Assembly: GCA_030740295.1 (NCBI GenBank)
Contig: JASLXP010000423.1
Span: forward strand, 1 to 5,690
DNA length: 5,690 nt
DNA from: Planctomycetota bacterium
GTDB taxonomy: Bacteria; Planctomycetota; PUPC01; JACPCR01
Direction: 5' to 3'
Positions within the stretch are counted from its first letter, which is position 1; every line of letters starts with the position of its first letter. The notes under the pieces are model-generated. The model was not told the origin of the DNA and searched no databases. It was given only the letters and a program-made list of their open reading frames with translations. This document shows positions 1-5,690 of the stretch, piece after piece. Made by a program: the position numbers and the translations under genes.

Positions 1-1
1 T

Positions 2-22
2 CACCATTCACCATTCACCATT
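2..22. repeat. Short tandem repeat, three perfect copies of a 7-bp unit
   Basis: Three head-to-tail copies of CACCATT occupy 2-22, and a degenerate fourth unit (CACGATA) follows at 23-29. The array touches the left edge of the window, so more copies may lie upstream. Heptamer arrays of this kind occur between genes in various bacteria and expand or contract by slippage. No function can be read here; it lies about 45 bp ahead of the pgsA-like start and could be a spacer or part of that gene's upstream region. Confidence 0.8.
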
Positions 23-67
23 CACGATACCTGATATCTCTTCTCCGATTGCTGCTGTAAACTATTC

Positions 68-670
68 TTGTCGGACCTTGCTCGCCCAGTTCAAGAAATA
101 CCATTGCGCCATCTTCCCAACATACTCACGCTTTACCGCATTGTCCTGAGCCCGGTCTTTATCGGGATCTTTCTGGTGGATGCGCTGTGGGCCAAGGTTG
201 CCTGCCTTTTCCTGATCATCACCTTTTTGATCACGGATTTCCTTGATGGTTATGTTGCACGCAAGCAGAACCTGGTGACCGATTCCGGAAAACTTCTCGA
301 TCCGCTGGCAGACAAAATCTGCAATTTCTCTGTCTTCCTCTGCTTCCTTGTCCAGGGCTATGCGCACGTCTGGATGATTGCGGCCATTTTTTATCGTGAC
401 GCGCTTATTAATCTTCTGAGGGCCTTCGCCGCAGCCAAGGACATCATTATTGCCGCACGAAAGACCGGAAAATTCAAAACCGCTCTTCAAGGTGTCGCCA
501 TGGTCGTCATTCTGGCCCTGATAGTCTGGGAGCATCTGACTGACGGCTCTCCAAGCAAATTGGAGGTGAGACAGTGGTCGAACTGGATCATGGGCGTCGT
601 GGCAGTGGTGACGGTGCTCTCGCTGGCCGATTATGTGAAGGCCAACTGGGAGATCGTCCGGCGAATGTAG
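68..670 (+). CDS. pgsA: CDP-diacylglycerol--glycerol-3-phosphate 3-phosphatidyltransferase (PgsA family)
   Basis: This integral membrane enzyme of the CDP-alcohol phosphatidyltransferase family probably condenses CDP-diacylglycerol with glycerol-3-phosphate to give phosphatidylglycerophosphate, the precursor of phosphatidylglycerol and cardiolipin, at the inner membrane. The diagnostic motif D-x2-DG-x2-AR-x8-G-x3-D-x3-D is complete at residues 57-82 (D57, D60, G61, A64, R65, G74, D78, D82); the aspartates bind the metal ions. The N-terminal LPNILTLYRI (16-25) and the RD...LR...GKFKT stretch (110-138) favour PgsA over other members of the superfamily. Hydrophobic segments lie near 26-56, 86-108, 141-155 and 172-187. 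Its 200 residues match the usual PgsA length. TTG at 68 is the most upstream possible start, since an in-frame TGA lies at 32-34, but no clear ribosome-binding site precedes it; TTG at 104 (residue 13) would also leave the conserved N-terminus intact. A phosphatidylinositol- or cardiolipin-type substrate is less likely. Confidence 0.9.
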   Translation: MSDLARPVQEIPLRHLPNILTLYRIVLSPVFIGIFLVDALWAKVACLFLIITFLITDFLDGYVARKQNLVTDSGKLLDPLADKICNFSVFLCFLVQGYAHVWMIAAIFYRDALINLLRAFAAAKDIIIAARKTGKFKTALQGVAMVVILALIVWEHLTDGSPSKLEVRQWSNWIMGVVAVVTVLSLADYVKANWEIVRRM

Positions 671-755
671 CCTTCTCCAAGGCGGCGTGATCCGCTAGAA
701 TTCGCACAGGAGATCGGGCGGGCTGTTTTCAGCATCTTTCCAAGCACGTTTCCCG

Positions 756-2582
756 ATGGCTGACAAAGTAGATCTAGTTCAACGGCGACGGGGCGTCGCC
801 AGCATTGCAGTGTTCATCGCCGGGCTCATCCTCTCGCTTACGCTTTACGCGGTGGTAAGGGACCTCGAGTCCCGGCAGGTTCGTGCGGAGTTCTATCTGG
901 ATGCTGAACTGATTGTCTCCTCTGTCAGAAACCAGGTGGAACGGGCGCAGAACCACCTCAGGGCGATAGCGGCCTTTTTCAGTTCGTCGGACTATGTGAA
1001 TCGGGATGAGTTCAGAAACTACGTGAAGCACATGCTGGAAGGTGACACCAGCATCAAGGCGCTTGAATGGATTCCCCGGGTCGCCTCCGGGCAAAGGAAT
1101 GCATTTGAAAACGAGGCAGAAGGAGATGGTTTCCCCGGGTTTTCCTTTACAGAAAAGCATGCGCAGGGGGTGATGGTTCCAGCCGCACCACGGGCTGAGT
1201 ATTTCCCGGTGTTTTATGTCGAGCCTATTCGCGGCAACGAACGCGCACTCGGATTTGACCAGGCATCCGACCACGAGCGGCGTGAGGCCCTCCGCCGTTC
1301 TATGGATATCGGTAAGGCGGTTGCCACGGCGCCTGTCGAGCTGGTTCAGGATAAAGAGCAGAGCCGGGGGTTTCTTCTCTTTTATCCGGTCTACGAGCAA
1401 GATACGGTTTCTTTAGATGTGGAAACGCGCAGGAACAGCCTGGGAGGCTTTGCTCTCGGTGTGTTCCGGGTCCGAGATATGGTCTCGATGGCTTTGAAGA
1501 TTCTCGACAGGAGAGATATCAACGTGCAGATCTCGGATGACGAAGCGGCCAGGTATCTTCACCGTCACTGGGCGGCCAGTGGCCAGCCGAATGACTACCA
1601 GAATATCTCAGTGCTTCATCAGCAGACCGTGCTTGTGGGCGGCCGCAAATGGACCTGTATGGCAAGCCCGAGCCAGGGCTATCTGGGCAAACGCCAGACC
1701 TGGAACCCGATCGCCATCGCACTGATCGGTATCGGCGTGAGCCTGTTCCTGGCCGGATACCTGGGTGAGAAAGAGAGAGCCGCACGAAGCCTGCAACAGA
1801 TGAACGAGAGCCTCGAGCAGCGAGTCGCACGGCGTACCCGCGAGATCGAAGACAGAAATCGCGAGCTCGCCCGTTCCAACGAATCGCTCAGCCAGTTTGC
1901 CTACGTCGCCTCCCATGACCTTCAGGAACCGTTGCGGGCCATGCACGGATACTCGCAGATCCTGTCCGGCCGATATTCAAAGCAGCTTGATGAAAAGGCC
2001 CAGGGCTTCATTGGGAATATTGTGGATGGCGTTGACCGGATGAAGACGCTCATCAGTGGCCTCCTCAACTACTCAAAGATTGGTGGCGTGCACGAGACGT
2101 TCACTGAGTTTGATACCGGCGAGCTGATTGAACAGGTAATCCAGGATCTGGCCACCGCCATTGAAGAATCAGGCTCTGAGGTGATTCATAACGGCCTGCC
2201 TTCACTCGTCGCGGAGAGAATTCAGCTTGGGCAGTTGTTCCAGAATCTGATTGGAAACGGGATCAAGTTCCGGAATTCAAAAAGAACAGTCGTGGAGATT
2301 GCGGCCGCCCGTAGTGAGACCTCGGACAGATCCGAAGCGCTCCCACCCGGATGGGTGTTCAGTGTCACGGATAACGGCATTGGGATAGAGCCGCAGTATC
2401 TGGATTCCATCTTCATCATCTTCAAGCGGCTGCATGACCGCACGGAATATCGCGGCACCGGCATTGGCCTTGCCATCTGCAAACGAATCGTCGAGTACCA
2501 CAACGGGCGGATCTGGGTGGCATCCGAGCCCGGCCAGGGCACGACTTTCTTCTTCGACATTCCTGACCGGGAACTGGCCTGA
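756..2582 (+). CDS. CHASE-domain membrane sensor histidine kinase
   Basis: This 608-residue protein is a complete transmembrane histidine kinase. An Arg-rich N-terminus leads into TM1 (about 14-34). A periplasmic CHASE domain follows (about 75-235), recognisable from ALEWIPRV (102-109), FPGFSF (126-131), AEYFPVFYVEP (147-157) and GFLLFYPVY (205-213). TM2 spans about 317-336 and a coiled coil about 340-380. The HisKA dimerisation helix carries phospho-acceptor H387 in the ASHDLQEPLR context. The ATPase domain has its N-box Asn at N501 (NLIGNGIKF), G1 box DNGIGI at 539-544, F box around 553-560 and G2 box GTGIGLAICK at 567-576, so it should be catalytically competent. CHASE domains bind small extracellular ligands; the ligand here is unknown. 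The kinase core resembles the phytochrome-like class that partners Rcp1-type receivers, which fits the next gene. ATG at 756 has no good ribosome-binding site directly upstream. There is no PAS, HAMP or fused receiver domain. Confidence 0.93.
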   Translation: MADKVDLVQRRRGVASIAVFIAGLILSLTLYAVVRDLESRQVRAEFYLDAELIVSSVRNQVERAQNHLRAIAAFFSSSDYVNRDEFRNYVKHMLEGDTSIKALEWIPRVASGQRNAFENEAEGDGFPGFSFTEKHAQGVMVPAAPRAEYFPVFYVEPIRGNERALGFDQASDHERREALRRSMDIGKAVATAPVELVQDKEQSRGFLLFYPVYEQDTVSLDVETRRNSLGGFALGVFRVRDMVSMALKILDRRDINVQISDDEAARYLHRHWAASGQPNDYQNISVLHQQTVLVGGRKWTCMASPSQGYLGKRQTWNPIAIALIGIGVSLFLAGYLGEKERAARSLQQMNESLEQRVARRTREIEDRNRELARSNESLSQFAYVASHDLQEPLRAMHGYSQILSGRYSKQLDEKAQGFIGNIVDGVDRMKTLISGLLNYSKIGGVHETFTEFDTGELIEQVIQDLATAIEESGSEVIHNGLPSLVAERIQLGQLFQNLIGNGIKFRNSKRTVVEIAAARSETSDRSEALPPGWVFSVTDNGIGIEPQYLDSIFIIFKRLHDRTEYRGTGIGLAICKRIVEYHNGRIWVASEPGQGTTFFFDIPDRELA

Positions 2583-2619
2583 AATGGCATGCGTGTCATG
2601 AACGGTCCGCTATTCTTCG

Positions 2620-2631
2620 CAGCCGCGGCTG
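2620..2631. repeat. 12-bp perfect palindrome between kinase and receiver genes
   Basis: CAGCCGCGGCTG is self-complementary and sits in the gap between the kinase stop and the receiver gene. As RNA it would form at most a tiny stem, and no T-run follows, so it is not a convincing intrinsic terminator. It could be a protein-binding site or a chance palindrome in GC-rich DNA. Confidence 0.4.
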
Positions 2632-2684
2632 TGATGGCCTTTCCCTCCGAGGTTCCACACAGATGAGGGAGCACCTGAAATTTC

Positions 2685-2690
2685 GAGGAA
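2685..2690 (+). promoter_or_regulatory. Ribosome-binding site that decides the receiver start (GTG 2699)
   Basis: GAGGAA lies 8 nt ahead of GTG at 2699-2701, an ideal Shine-Dalgarno position. The longer candidate start, ATG at 2663, has a weaker GAGG at 2649-2652 about 10 nt upstream and would add 12 residues that are not part of the receiver fold. Confidence 0.65.
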
Positions 2691-2698
2691 GTACACCG

Positions 2699-3142
2699 GT
2701 GTCACGAAAGATTCGCGTCCTTATGGCAGACGACAGCCCGTCTGATGTCGACCTCACAATGCTCGCATTTGAGGAGGCGGGGATCGATATTGACATCGAT
2801 GTCGTGTCGAATGGCGAGCAGGCGATGGATTTCCTCCGGCAGAGGGGGAAATATGCGGAAGCACAGCGGCCGGATTTCATCCTCCTCGATCTAAACATGC
2901 CCCGGCTCACAGGGCAGGAAGTTCTCCAACGGATCAACAAGGACGACGACCTGGGAATGATTCCCGTCGTGGTCCTCAGCACATCCGAAACGGGCGAAGA
3001 TATCGGCCTCGCCTACTCCAATGGAGCGAACGCATACATCACCAAACCGGTGGACTACCAGGAATTCATCGATGTGGTCAAGACCATCAATGAGTTCTGG
3101 TTTCGAATAGCGAAGCTGCCTTTGCCGGCAGAACTCCCGTGA
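2699..3142 (+). CDS. Single-domain response regulator, Rcp1/CheY-like receiver
   Basis: This 147-residue protein is essentially one receiver domain. Counted from the GTG at 2699, the acidic pair is D11/D12 (RVLMADDSPSD), the phospho-acceptor is D64 in ILLDLNMP, the switch Ser/Thr is S94 (VVVLSTSE), and the conserved lysine is K116 in the TKP motif. DLNMP, the LSTSE stretch and the short extra segment FLRQRGKYAEAQRPD before the phospho-site are typical of Rcp1-like receivers paired with phytochrome-type kinases. No DNA-binding, GGDEF, EAL or methylesterase domain follows, so it either acts by protein-protein contact or is a phosphorelay intermediate. It lies 116 bp after the CHASE kinase on the same strand with no clear terminator between, which supports a cognate pair and co-transcription. 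An in-frame ATG at 2663 would give 159 residues; the GTG is preferred because of its ribosome-binding site and because it matches the usual family length. Confidence 0.92.
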   Translation: MSRKIRVLMADDSPSDVDLTMLAFEEAGIDIDIDVVSNGEQAMDFLRQRGKYAEAQRPDFILLDLNMPRLTGQEVLQRINKDDDLGMIPVVVLSTSETGEDIGLAYSNGANAYITKPVDYQEFIDVVKTINEFWFRIAKLPLPAELP

Positions 3143-3212
3143 GGCCAGAACGAGAGACTTCGGCCACGGTTGCGGTCATCAGGCAGCCTCAAGCACAAAG
3201 CAGTGACCGACC

Positions 3213-3242
3213 GGCGCTCTCCATTGACACTCCAAGAGCCCC
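3213..3242. promoter_or_regulatory. Imperfect inverted repeat flanking the -35 box, possible operator
   Basis: GGCGCTCT (3213-3220) and AGAGCCCC (3235-3242) are inverted repeats matching at 7 of 8 positions, with arm centres 22 bp apart, about two helical turns. The -35 hexamer lies between the arms. This geometry suits a dimeric regulator that would block or modulate polymerase. Half-sites this short can arise by chance, so the call is tentative. Confidence 0.3.
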
Positions 3243-3253
3243 GTCCCTATAAT
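3224..3253 (+). promoter_or_regulatory. Consensus sigma70-type promoter for the downstream membrane operon
   Basis: TTGACA (3224-3229) and TATAAT (3248-3253) are both perfect matches to the housekeeping consensus and are separated by 18 bp. Transcription should start near 3260, leaving a leader of about 40 nt before the TTG at 3301. The stretch just after the -10 box (CCGCCGC) is GC-rich, a discriminator type associated in other bacteria with stringent control. It is the only clear promoter in the window and marks the boundary between the two-component genes and the membrane-protein run. Confidence 0.85.
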
Positions 3254-3300
3254 CCGCCGCTTTAATTGCGCCTCGCTTTCCAACCTAGGTCTTCGCTCCC

Positions 3301-3699
3301 TTGTCCAGTCCAAAGGAAGCCCATTCCGCTCTGCTCCCGGCCAAACCCAGCGATCCTGGGGGACCCTTCGATCCTGCCGAGCTGAGCCCGGAGAGGCGCG
3401 ACGACATCATCGATTACCTGGCCGGGACGGTCGTGCGCCGAAAGCTCCAGACCCCAGCCATATTCTTCCTGGAATTGAACAAGCCCATCTCCACAGTGGC
3501 CTCCAACATGGTCACCTTTGCGCAGCCGACACTTGGCGCATTCTTCGGCTTCAAAAAAATGGCCGAATGGGCCGCGCTGCTGAATGAACGTGACAACGTC
3601 GAACGGCTGATCCAGCGCATCGAGTCACTGTCGGGCAGTTCTGCAAAACCGCTATCCGAGGTAATGCCCGAAGCAATGCGCAAAAGGGAGGACGACTGA
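3301..3699 (+). CDS. Small conserved-looking hypothetical protein, first gene of membrane operon
   Basis: I do not recognise a named family. The 132-residue product has a Pro-rich, probably disordered N-terminus (1-30), then a helical acidic/basic stretch (31-50), a moderately hydrophobic segment TPAIFFLELNKPIS...TLGAFFGF (51-84), and an amphipathic helix with NERDNVERLIQRIESL (95-110). There is no Cys, no signal peptide and no clear membrane span; the hydrophobic part may pack against a membrane or a partner. TTG at 3301 is the only sensible start because an in-frame TAG sits at 3286-3288; a weak TAGGT precedes it by about 10 nt. It lies about 40 nt after the predicted transcription start and ends 3 nt before the next gene, whose ribosome-binding site is inside its last codons. 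Its genuineness rests on operon position, promoter and protein-like composition. Confidence 0.75.
   Translation: MSSPKEAHSALLPAKPSDPGGPFDPAELSPERRDDIIDYLAGTVVRRKLQTPAIFFLELNKPISTVASNMVTFAQPTLGAFFGFKKMAEWAALLNERDNVERLIQRIESLSGSSAKPLSEVMPEAMRKREDD
3686..3691 (+). promoter_or_regulatory. Ribosome-binding site of the 3703 gene, inside the preceding gene
   Basis: GGGAGG lies within the last codons of the 132-residue gene, 11 nt before ATG 3703. This placement supports translational coupling and confirms the downstream start. Confidence 0.7.
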
Positions 3700-3702
3700 G
3701 CC

Positions 3703-4524
3703 ATGCCCGGACTCGAACACTCGAACCTGGTGCTCGACCTATTGCTCCTCGCCCTGCTTGGGCCGGTCTATTACTACATCCATCGTGCACGCAAGGGCGA
3801 ACGACTTTTTGTTCGCCGCATTCCCGGTGTCGATGCTGTAGAGGAAGCCATCGGCCGCGCTGTCGAGATGGGAAGGCCCATGATGTTCAGCACGGGTCTC
3901 GTCGGCGTGAACTCCGTCCTCTTCGCCTGCCTTGGCATTCTGAAACACATCACCGGCAAGGCCGCTCAATTCGCTTCGAGGATCATCATCCCTCAGAACG
4001 ATCCGGAAGTGATGGCTATCGTTCAATCTGCCGCGGAACAGACGTATCGCCGGCAGGGCAAGGGAGAGCTCTACCGCCAGGAAGACATCCCGTTCCTTTC
4101 AGGCGAACAGTTCGCGTATGCCTCCGGGTACATGGGCATCGCGCATCGTGAGAAAGCCGCTGCCTGTTTCCTCTTTGGAACGTTCGCCGCCGAATCCCTC
4201 ATCCTTGCAGAAGCCGGACAGCAGGTCGGCGCCATCCAGGTAGCCGGCACTATCTCGAACGAACAGATCCCTTTCTTCATCACCACCTGCGATTACACCA
4301 TCATCGGCGAAGAGCTCTACGCCACCGGCGCCTACCTCAGCAAAGACCCGGTCCAGACCGGCTCGTTGCGCGGGCAGGACATCGGCAAGCTGGTGATCCT
4401 CGCCATTATCTTGACCGGTGTGGTGTGGGCAACGATTGCATCCATTAACGCGGAAAGTGTAGTCAGCGGCTACGACATCCCCCTCGCCAAATGGTTGTTC
4501 GGAAAATATGGAGGCGGTGAGTAA
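3703..4524 (+). CDS. Integral membrane protein of unknown function, possibly DUF6754
   Basis: The 273-residue protein has an N-terminal membrane helix (about 8-27), then a basic stretch with RRIPGVDAVEEAIGRAVEMGRPMMFS (38-63) that recalls the conserved start of DUF6754 proteins; I recall this family only by pattern, so the assignment is tentative. Further hydrophobic segments lie near 64-81, 153-169 (AACFLFGTFAAESLILA) and 229-248. The middle (95-150 and 170-228) is mixed alpha/beta-like and contains a probably ordered domain with NDPEVMAIVQ and DYTIIGEELYATGAYLS. No catalytic signature was identified. The gene follows the small protein by 3 nt and is followed 2 nt later by another membrane protein, so the products are likely made together and may form one envelope complex. 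It could instead be a scaffold or transport component. Confidence 0.85.
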   Translation: MPGLEHSNLVLDLLLLALLGPVYYYIHRARKGERLFVRRIPGVDAVEEAIGRAVEMGRPMMFSTGLVGVNSVLFACLGILKHITGKAAQFASRIIIPQNDPEVMAIVQSAAEQTYRRQGKGELYRQEDIPFLSGEQFAYASGYMGIAHREKAAACFLFGTFAAESLILAEAGQQVGAIQVAGTISNEQIPFFITTCDYTIIGEELYATGAYLSKDPVQTGSLRGQDIGKLVILAIILTGVVWATIASINAESVVSGYDIPLAKWLFGKYGGGE

Positions 4525-4526
4525 AC

Positions 4527-5672
4527 ATGCGCAGGCAACTGACTGTCCTCATTACTTTCCTTGCGGGGTTTTACTTTTTTCTGGAGTTCATACTTCCTGA
4601 AAAAATCGGCGTCGCGACAGATGGAACAGGCGGTTTCGAATTCGGAAAGTACGACGAACGGATCTCCATCGGCTTCACCGCGGTCGGCACCATGGCCTTT
4701 GCCCTCGGAGCGATCAGTATTCTGAACGCGCACGGCGGCAATATTATTCGGCAGCGTAAACAGTGGGGAGTCTCGATCGCGCTTATCGTAAGTATGCTGA
4801 TTTCCTGCATCATCGGTTTCGTCATCTGGCACGCACGGTCCGTCAGCTCGCACATGGCGAAGGATGTCGAACGGCTCGCAGCGGTGCAGGCGATGGTCAT
4901 CAGCAGTGCGAAGAAGAACCCCATTCCCCGTCACATGAAAGATTGGCCGGAGGAAGACCTCCCGCCCGAAATCAATCGAACCGCGACATTGGCCGAGCGC
5001 ACCGCGACCCAGGAAAAACTTGTCGACGCCCTCAAATCTGTTCGTCAGAAACTGGCGAATCAACAACGGCCGCCGTTCGAGAAAGGTGAACATCCCTCGG
5101 ACCTGCTGGCCACACATCTCGAAACCGCAGGAACCGCGGCGCCCGCAGCCCTGACAGCATTGAAGGCGGAAGACGAGGAGGCCGCAGCACCTGAGCTCCA
5201 GAAATCCCTCGGGGGCCTACGGGGCGCGGCCGATTCTCAGAGGAAGATCGCTAATCTGATCCTGGACAACTCCGCCGCCAACAAGGCGTACGACATCCTG
5301 TTCAAGGGCTTCTACATCGCGCTTGGCTCGGCCATGTTCTCTCTTCTGGCCTTCTACATTGCGACCGCCGCGTACCGAGCGTTCCGGCTGCAATCGGGCG
5401 AATCCTTTCTGCTGATGCTGGCCGCGCTGCTGGTCATGCTAGGCCAGATCCCGCCGGGCGTCGCCGCGGCTGATTGGGTTCTGAGAACCATTGGTTTCGA
5501 CTCTCTCAGCATTACGCAGATCCGTCTGTGGATTCTGCAACAGGTAAACACCGCGGCCTTCCGGGGTATCGCCCTCGGCAGCTCCATCGCCGGGCTCTCG
5601 ATGGCCTGGCGAGTCTGGTGGTCAATGGAATCCAGCGCGCTGCTCGATGACGCGGACGAGGGAGGTGCGTGA
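4527..5672 (+). CDS. Six-helix membrane protein with large central helical domain, unknown function
   Basis: I do not recognise a family. The 381-residue product has three N-terminal hydrophobic segments (about 6-23, 49-66, 82-101), a hydrophilic region of about 160 residues (102-261), and three C-terminal segments (about 262-283, 292-315, 343-363). The central region is rich in Ala, Glu, Lys and Gln, looks mainly helical, and includes an acidic Ala/Glu stretch around 213-222. It has three membrane passes on either side, so topology puts the termini on opposite faces. A single Cys (C94) lies in the third segment. ATG 4527 is 2 nt after the previous stop; GGAGG at 4510-4514 and GGTGA nearer the start could serve as ribosome-binding sites. 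The stop overlaps the next start by 1 nt (TGATG). The role is probably structural or in transport or assembly, together with its neighbours. Confidence 0.82.
   Translation: MRRQLTVLITFLAGFYFFLEFILPEKIGVATDGTGGFEFGKYDERISIGFTAVGTMAFALGAISILNAHGGNIIRQRKQWGVSIALIVSMLISCIIGFVIWHARSVSSHMAKDVERLAAVQAMVISSAKKNPIPRHMKDWPEEDLPPEINRTATLAERTATQEKLVDALKSVRQKLANQQRPPFEKGEHPSDLLATHLETAGTAAPAALTALKAEDEEAAAPELQKSLGGLRGAADSQRKIANLILDNSAANKAYDILFKGFYIALGSAMFSLLAFYIATAAYRAFRLQSGESFLLMLAALLVMLGQIPPGVAAADWVLRTIGFDSLSITQIRLWILQQVNTAAFRGIALGSSIAGLSMAWRVWWSMESSALLDDADEGGA
5661..5665 (+). promoter_or_regulatory. Ribosome-binding site for the truncated last gene
   Basis: GGAGG lies 6 nt before the ATG at 5672, within the last codons of the 381-residue gene. 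The spacing is near ideal and indicates translational coupling. Confidence 0.75.
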
Positions 5673-5690
5673 TGGAGCATCCGGAGAACA
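5672..5690 (+). CDS. Start of a further operon gene, truncated by the window edge
   Basis: ATG at 5672-5674 shares one base with the preceding TGA stop and has a strong ribosome-binding site. Only MEHPEN and one extra base are present, so nothing can be said about the product. The overlap implies the operon continues to the right. Confidence 0.65.

Noticed and set aside
62..535. Open reading frame of 157 residues antisense to pgsA
   Set aside because: It overlaps a gene with a complete catalytic motif, its product is highly charged with no recognisable fold, and it has no supporting signal. It is a shadow frame.
681..694. GCGG...CCGC small hairpin after pgsA as a terminator
   Set aside because: The stem is only four base pairs and no T-run follows.
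696..701. TAGAAT as a -10 box for the kinase gene
   Set aside because: No acceptable -35 hexamer lies 16-19 bp upstream, so it is not enough for a promoter call.
774..1400. Open reading frame of 208 residues antisense to the kinase sensor domain
   Set aside because: The + strand clearly encodes a CHASE domain, and the antisense product shows no family features.
2222..2674. Open reading frame of 150 residues antisense to the kinase ATPase domain
   Set aside because: It covers the conserved ATP-binding motifs on the other strand; it is a shadow.
3144..3166. GGCC...GGCC pairing after the receiver gene as a terminator
   Set aside because: The stem is four base pairs with a long loop and no T-run; it is not an intrinsic terminator.
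3143..3300. Possible small RNA or tRNA gene in the largest gap, given the strong promoter
   Set aside because: No cloverleaf or terminator is visible, and the predicted transcript runs straight into the TTG at 3301.
4470..5117. Open reading frame of 215 residues antisense to the membrane-protein genes
   Set aside because: It spans the junction of two coupled + strand genes, and its product looks like a complement of coding sequence with no hydrophobic or domain pattern.

Overview
The window reads as a fragment of chromosome from a diderm-type bacterium with moderately GC-rich DNA. All supported genes lie on the + strand. No rRNA, tRNA, transposase, phage gene or CRISPR array is visible. The phylum cannot be fixed from the sequence. 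The phospholipid synthase and the kinase are widespread families, and the last genes resemble uncharacterised proteins I associate loosely with environmental and candidate-phylum genomes; that association is recollection, not evidence.

Region 1 (1-670): a short 7-bp tandem repeat at the left edge precedes a CDP-alcohol phosphatidyltransferase of the PgsA type (phosphatidylglycerophosphate synthase) that starts with TTG.

Region 2 (671-3142): a membrane-bound sensor histidine kinase with a periplasmic CHASE domain is followed by a stand-alone receiver protein of the Rcp1/CheY-like class. They very probably form a two-component pair, with the kinase sensing an extracellular ligand and the phosphate passing to a receiver that has no DNA-binding or enzymatic output domain.

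Region 3 (3143-5690): a gap of about 160 bp holds a textbook sigma70-type promoter (consensus -35 and -10, 18-bp spacer), with an imperfect inverted repeat flanking the -35 box. It drives a tight run of genes: a 132-residue small protein, a 273-residue membrane protein (possibly DUF6754), a 381-residue six-helix membrane protein, and the first codons of a further gene cut off by the window edge. Gaps within this run are 2-3 nt or a 1-nt overlap, so it is almost certainly one transcript. The encoded proteins look like parts of one uncharacterised envelope complex. This cassette is the most interesting part of the window.

The three regions share orientation but no obvious common function.
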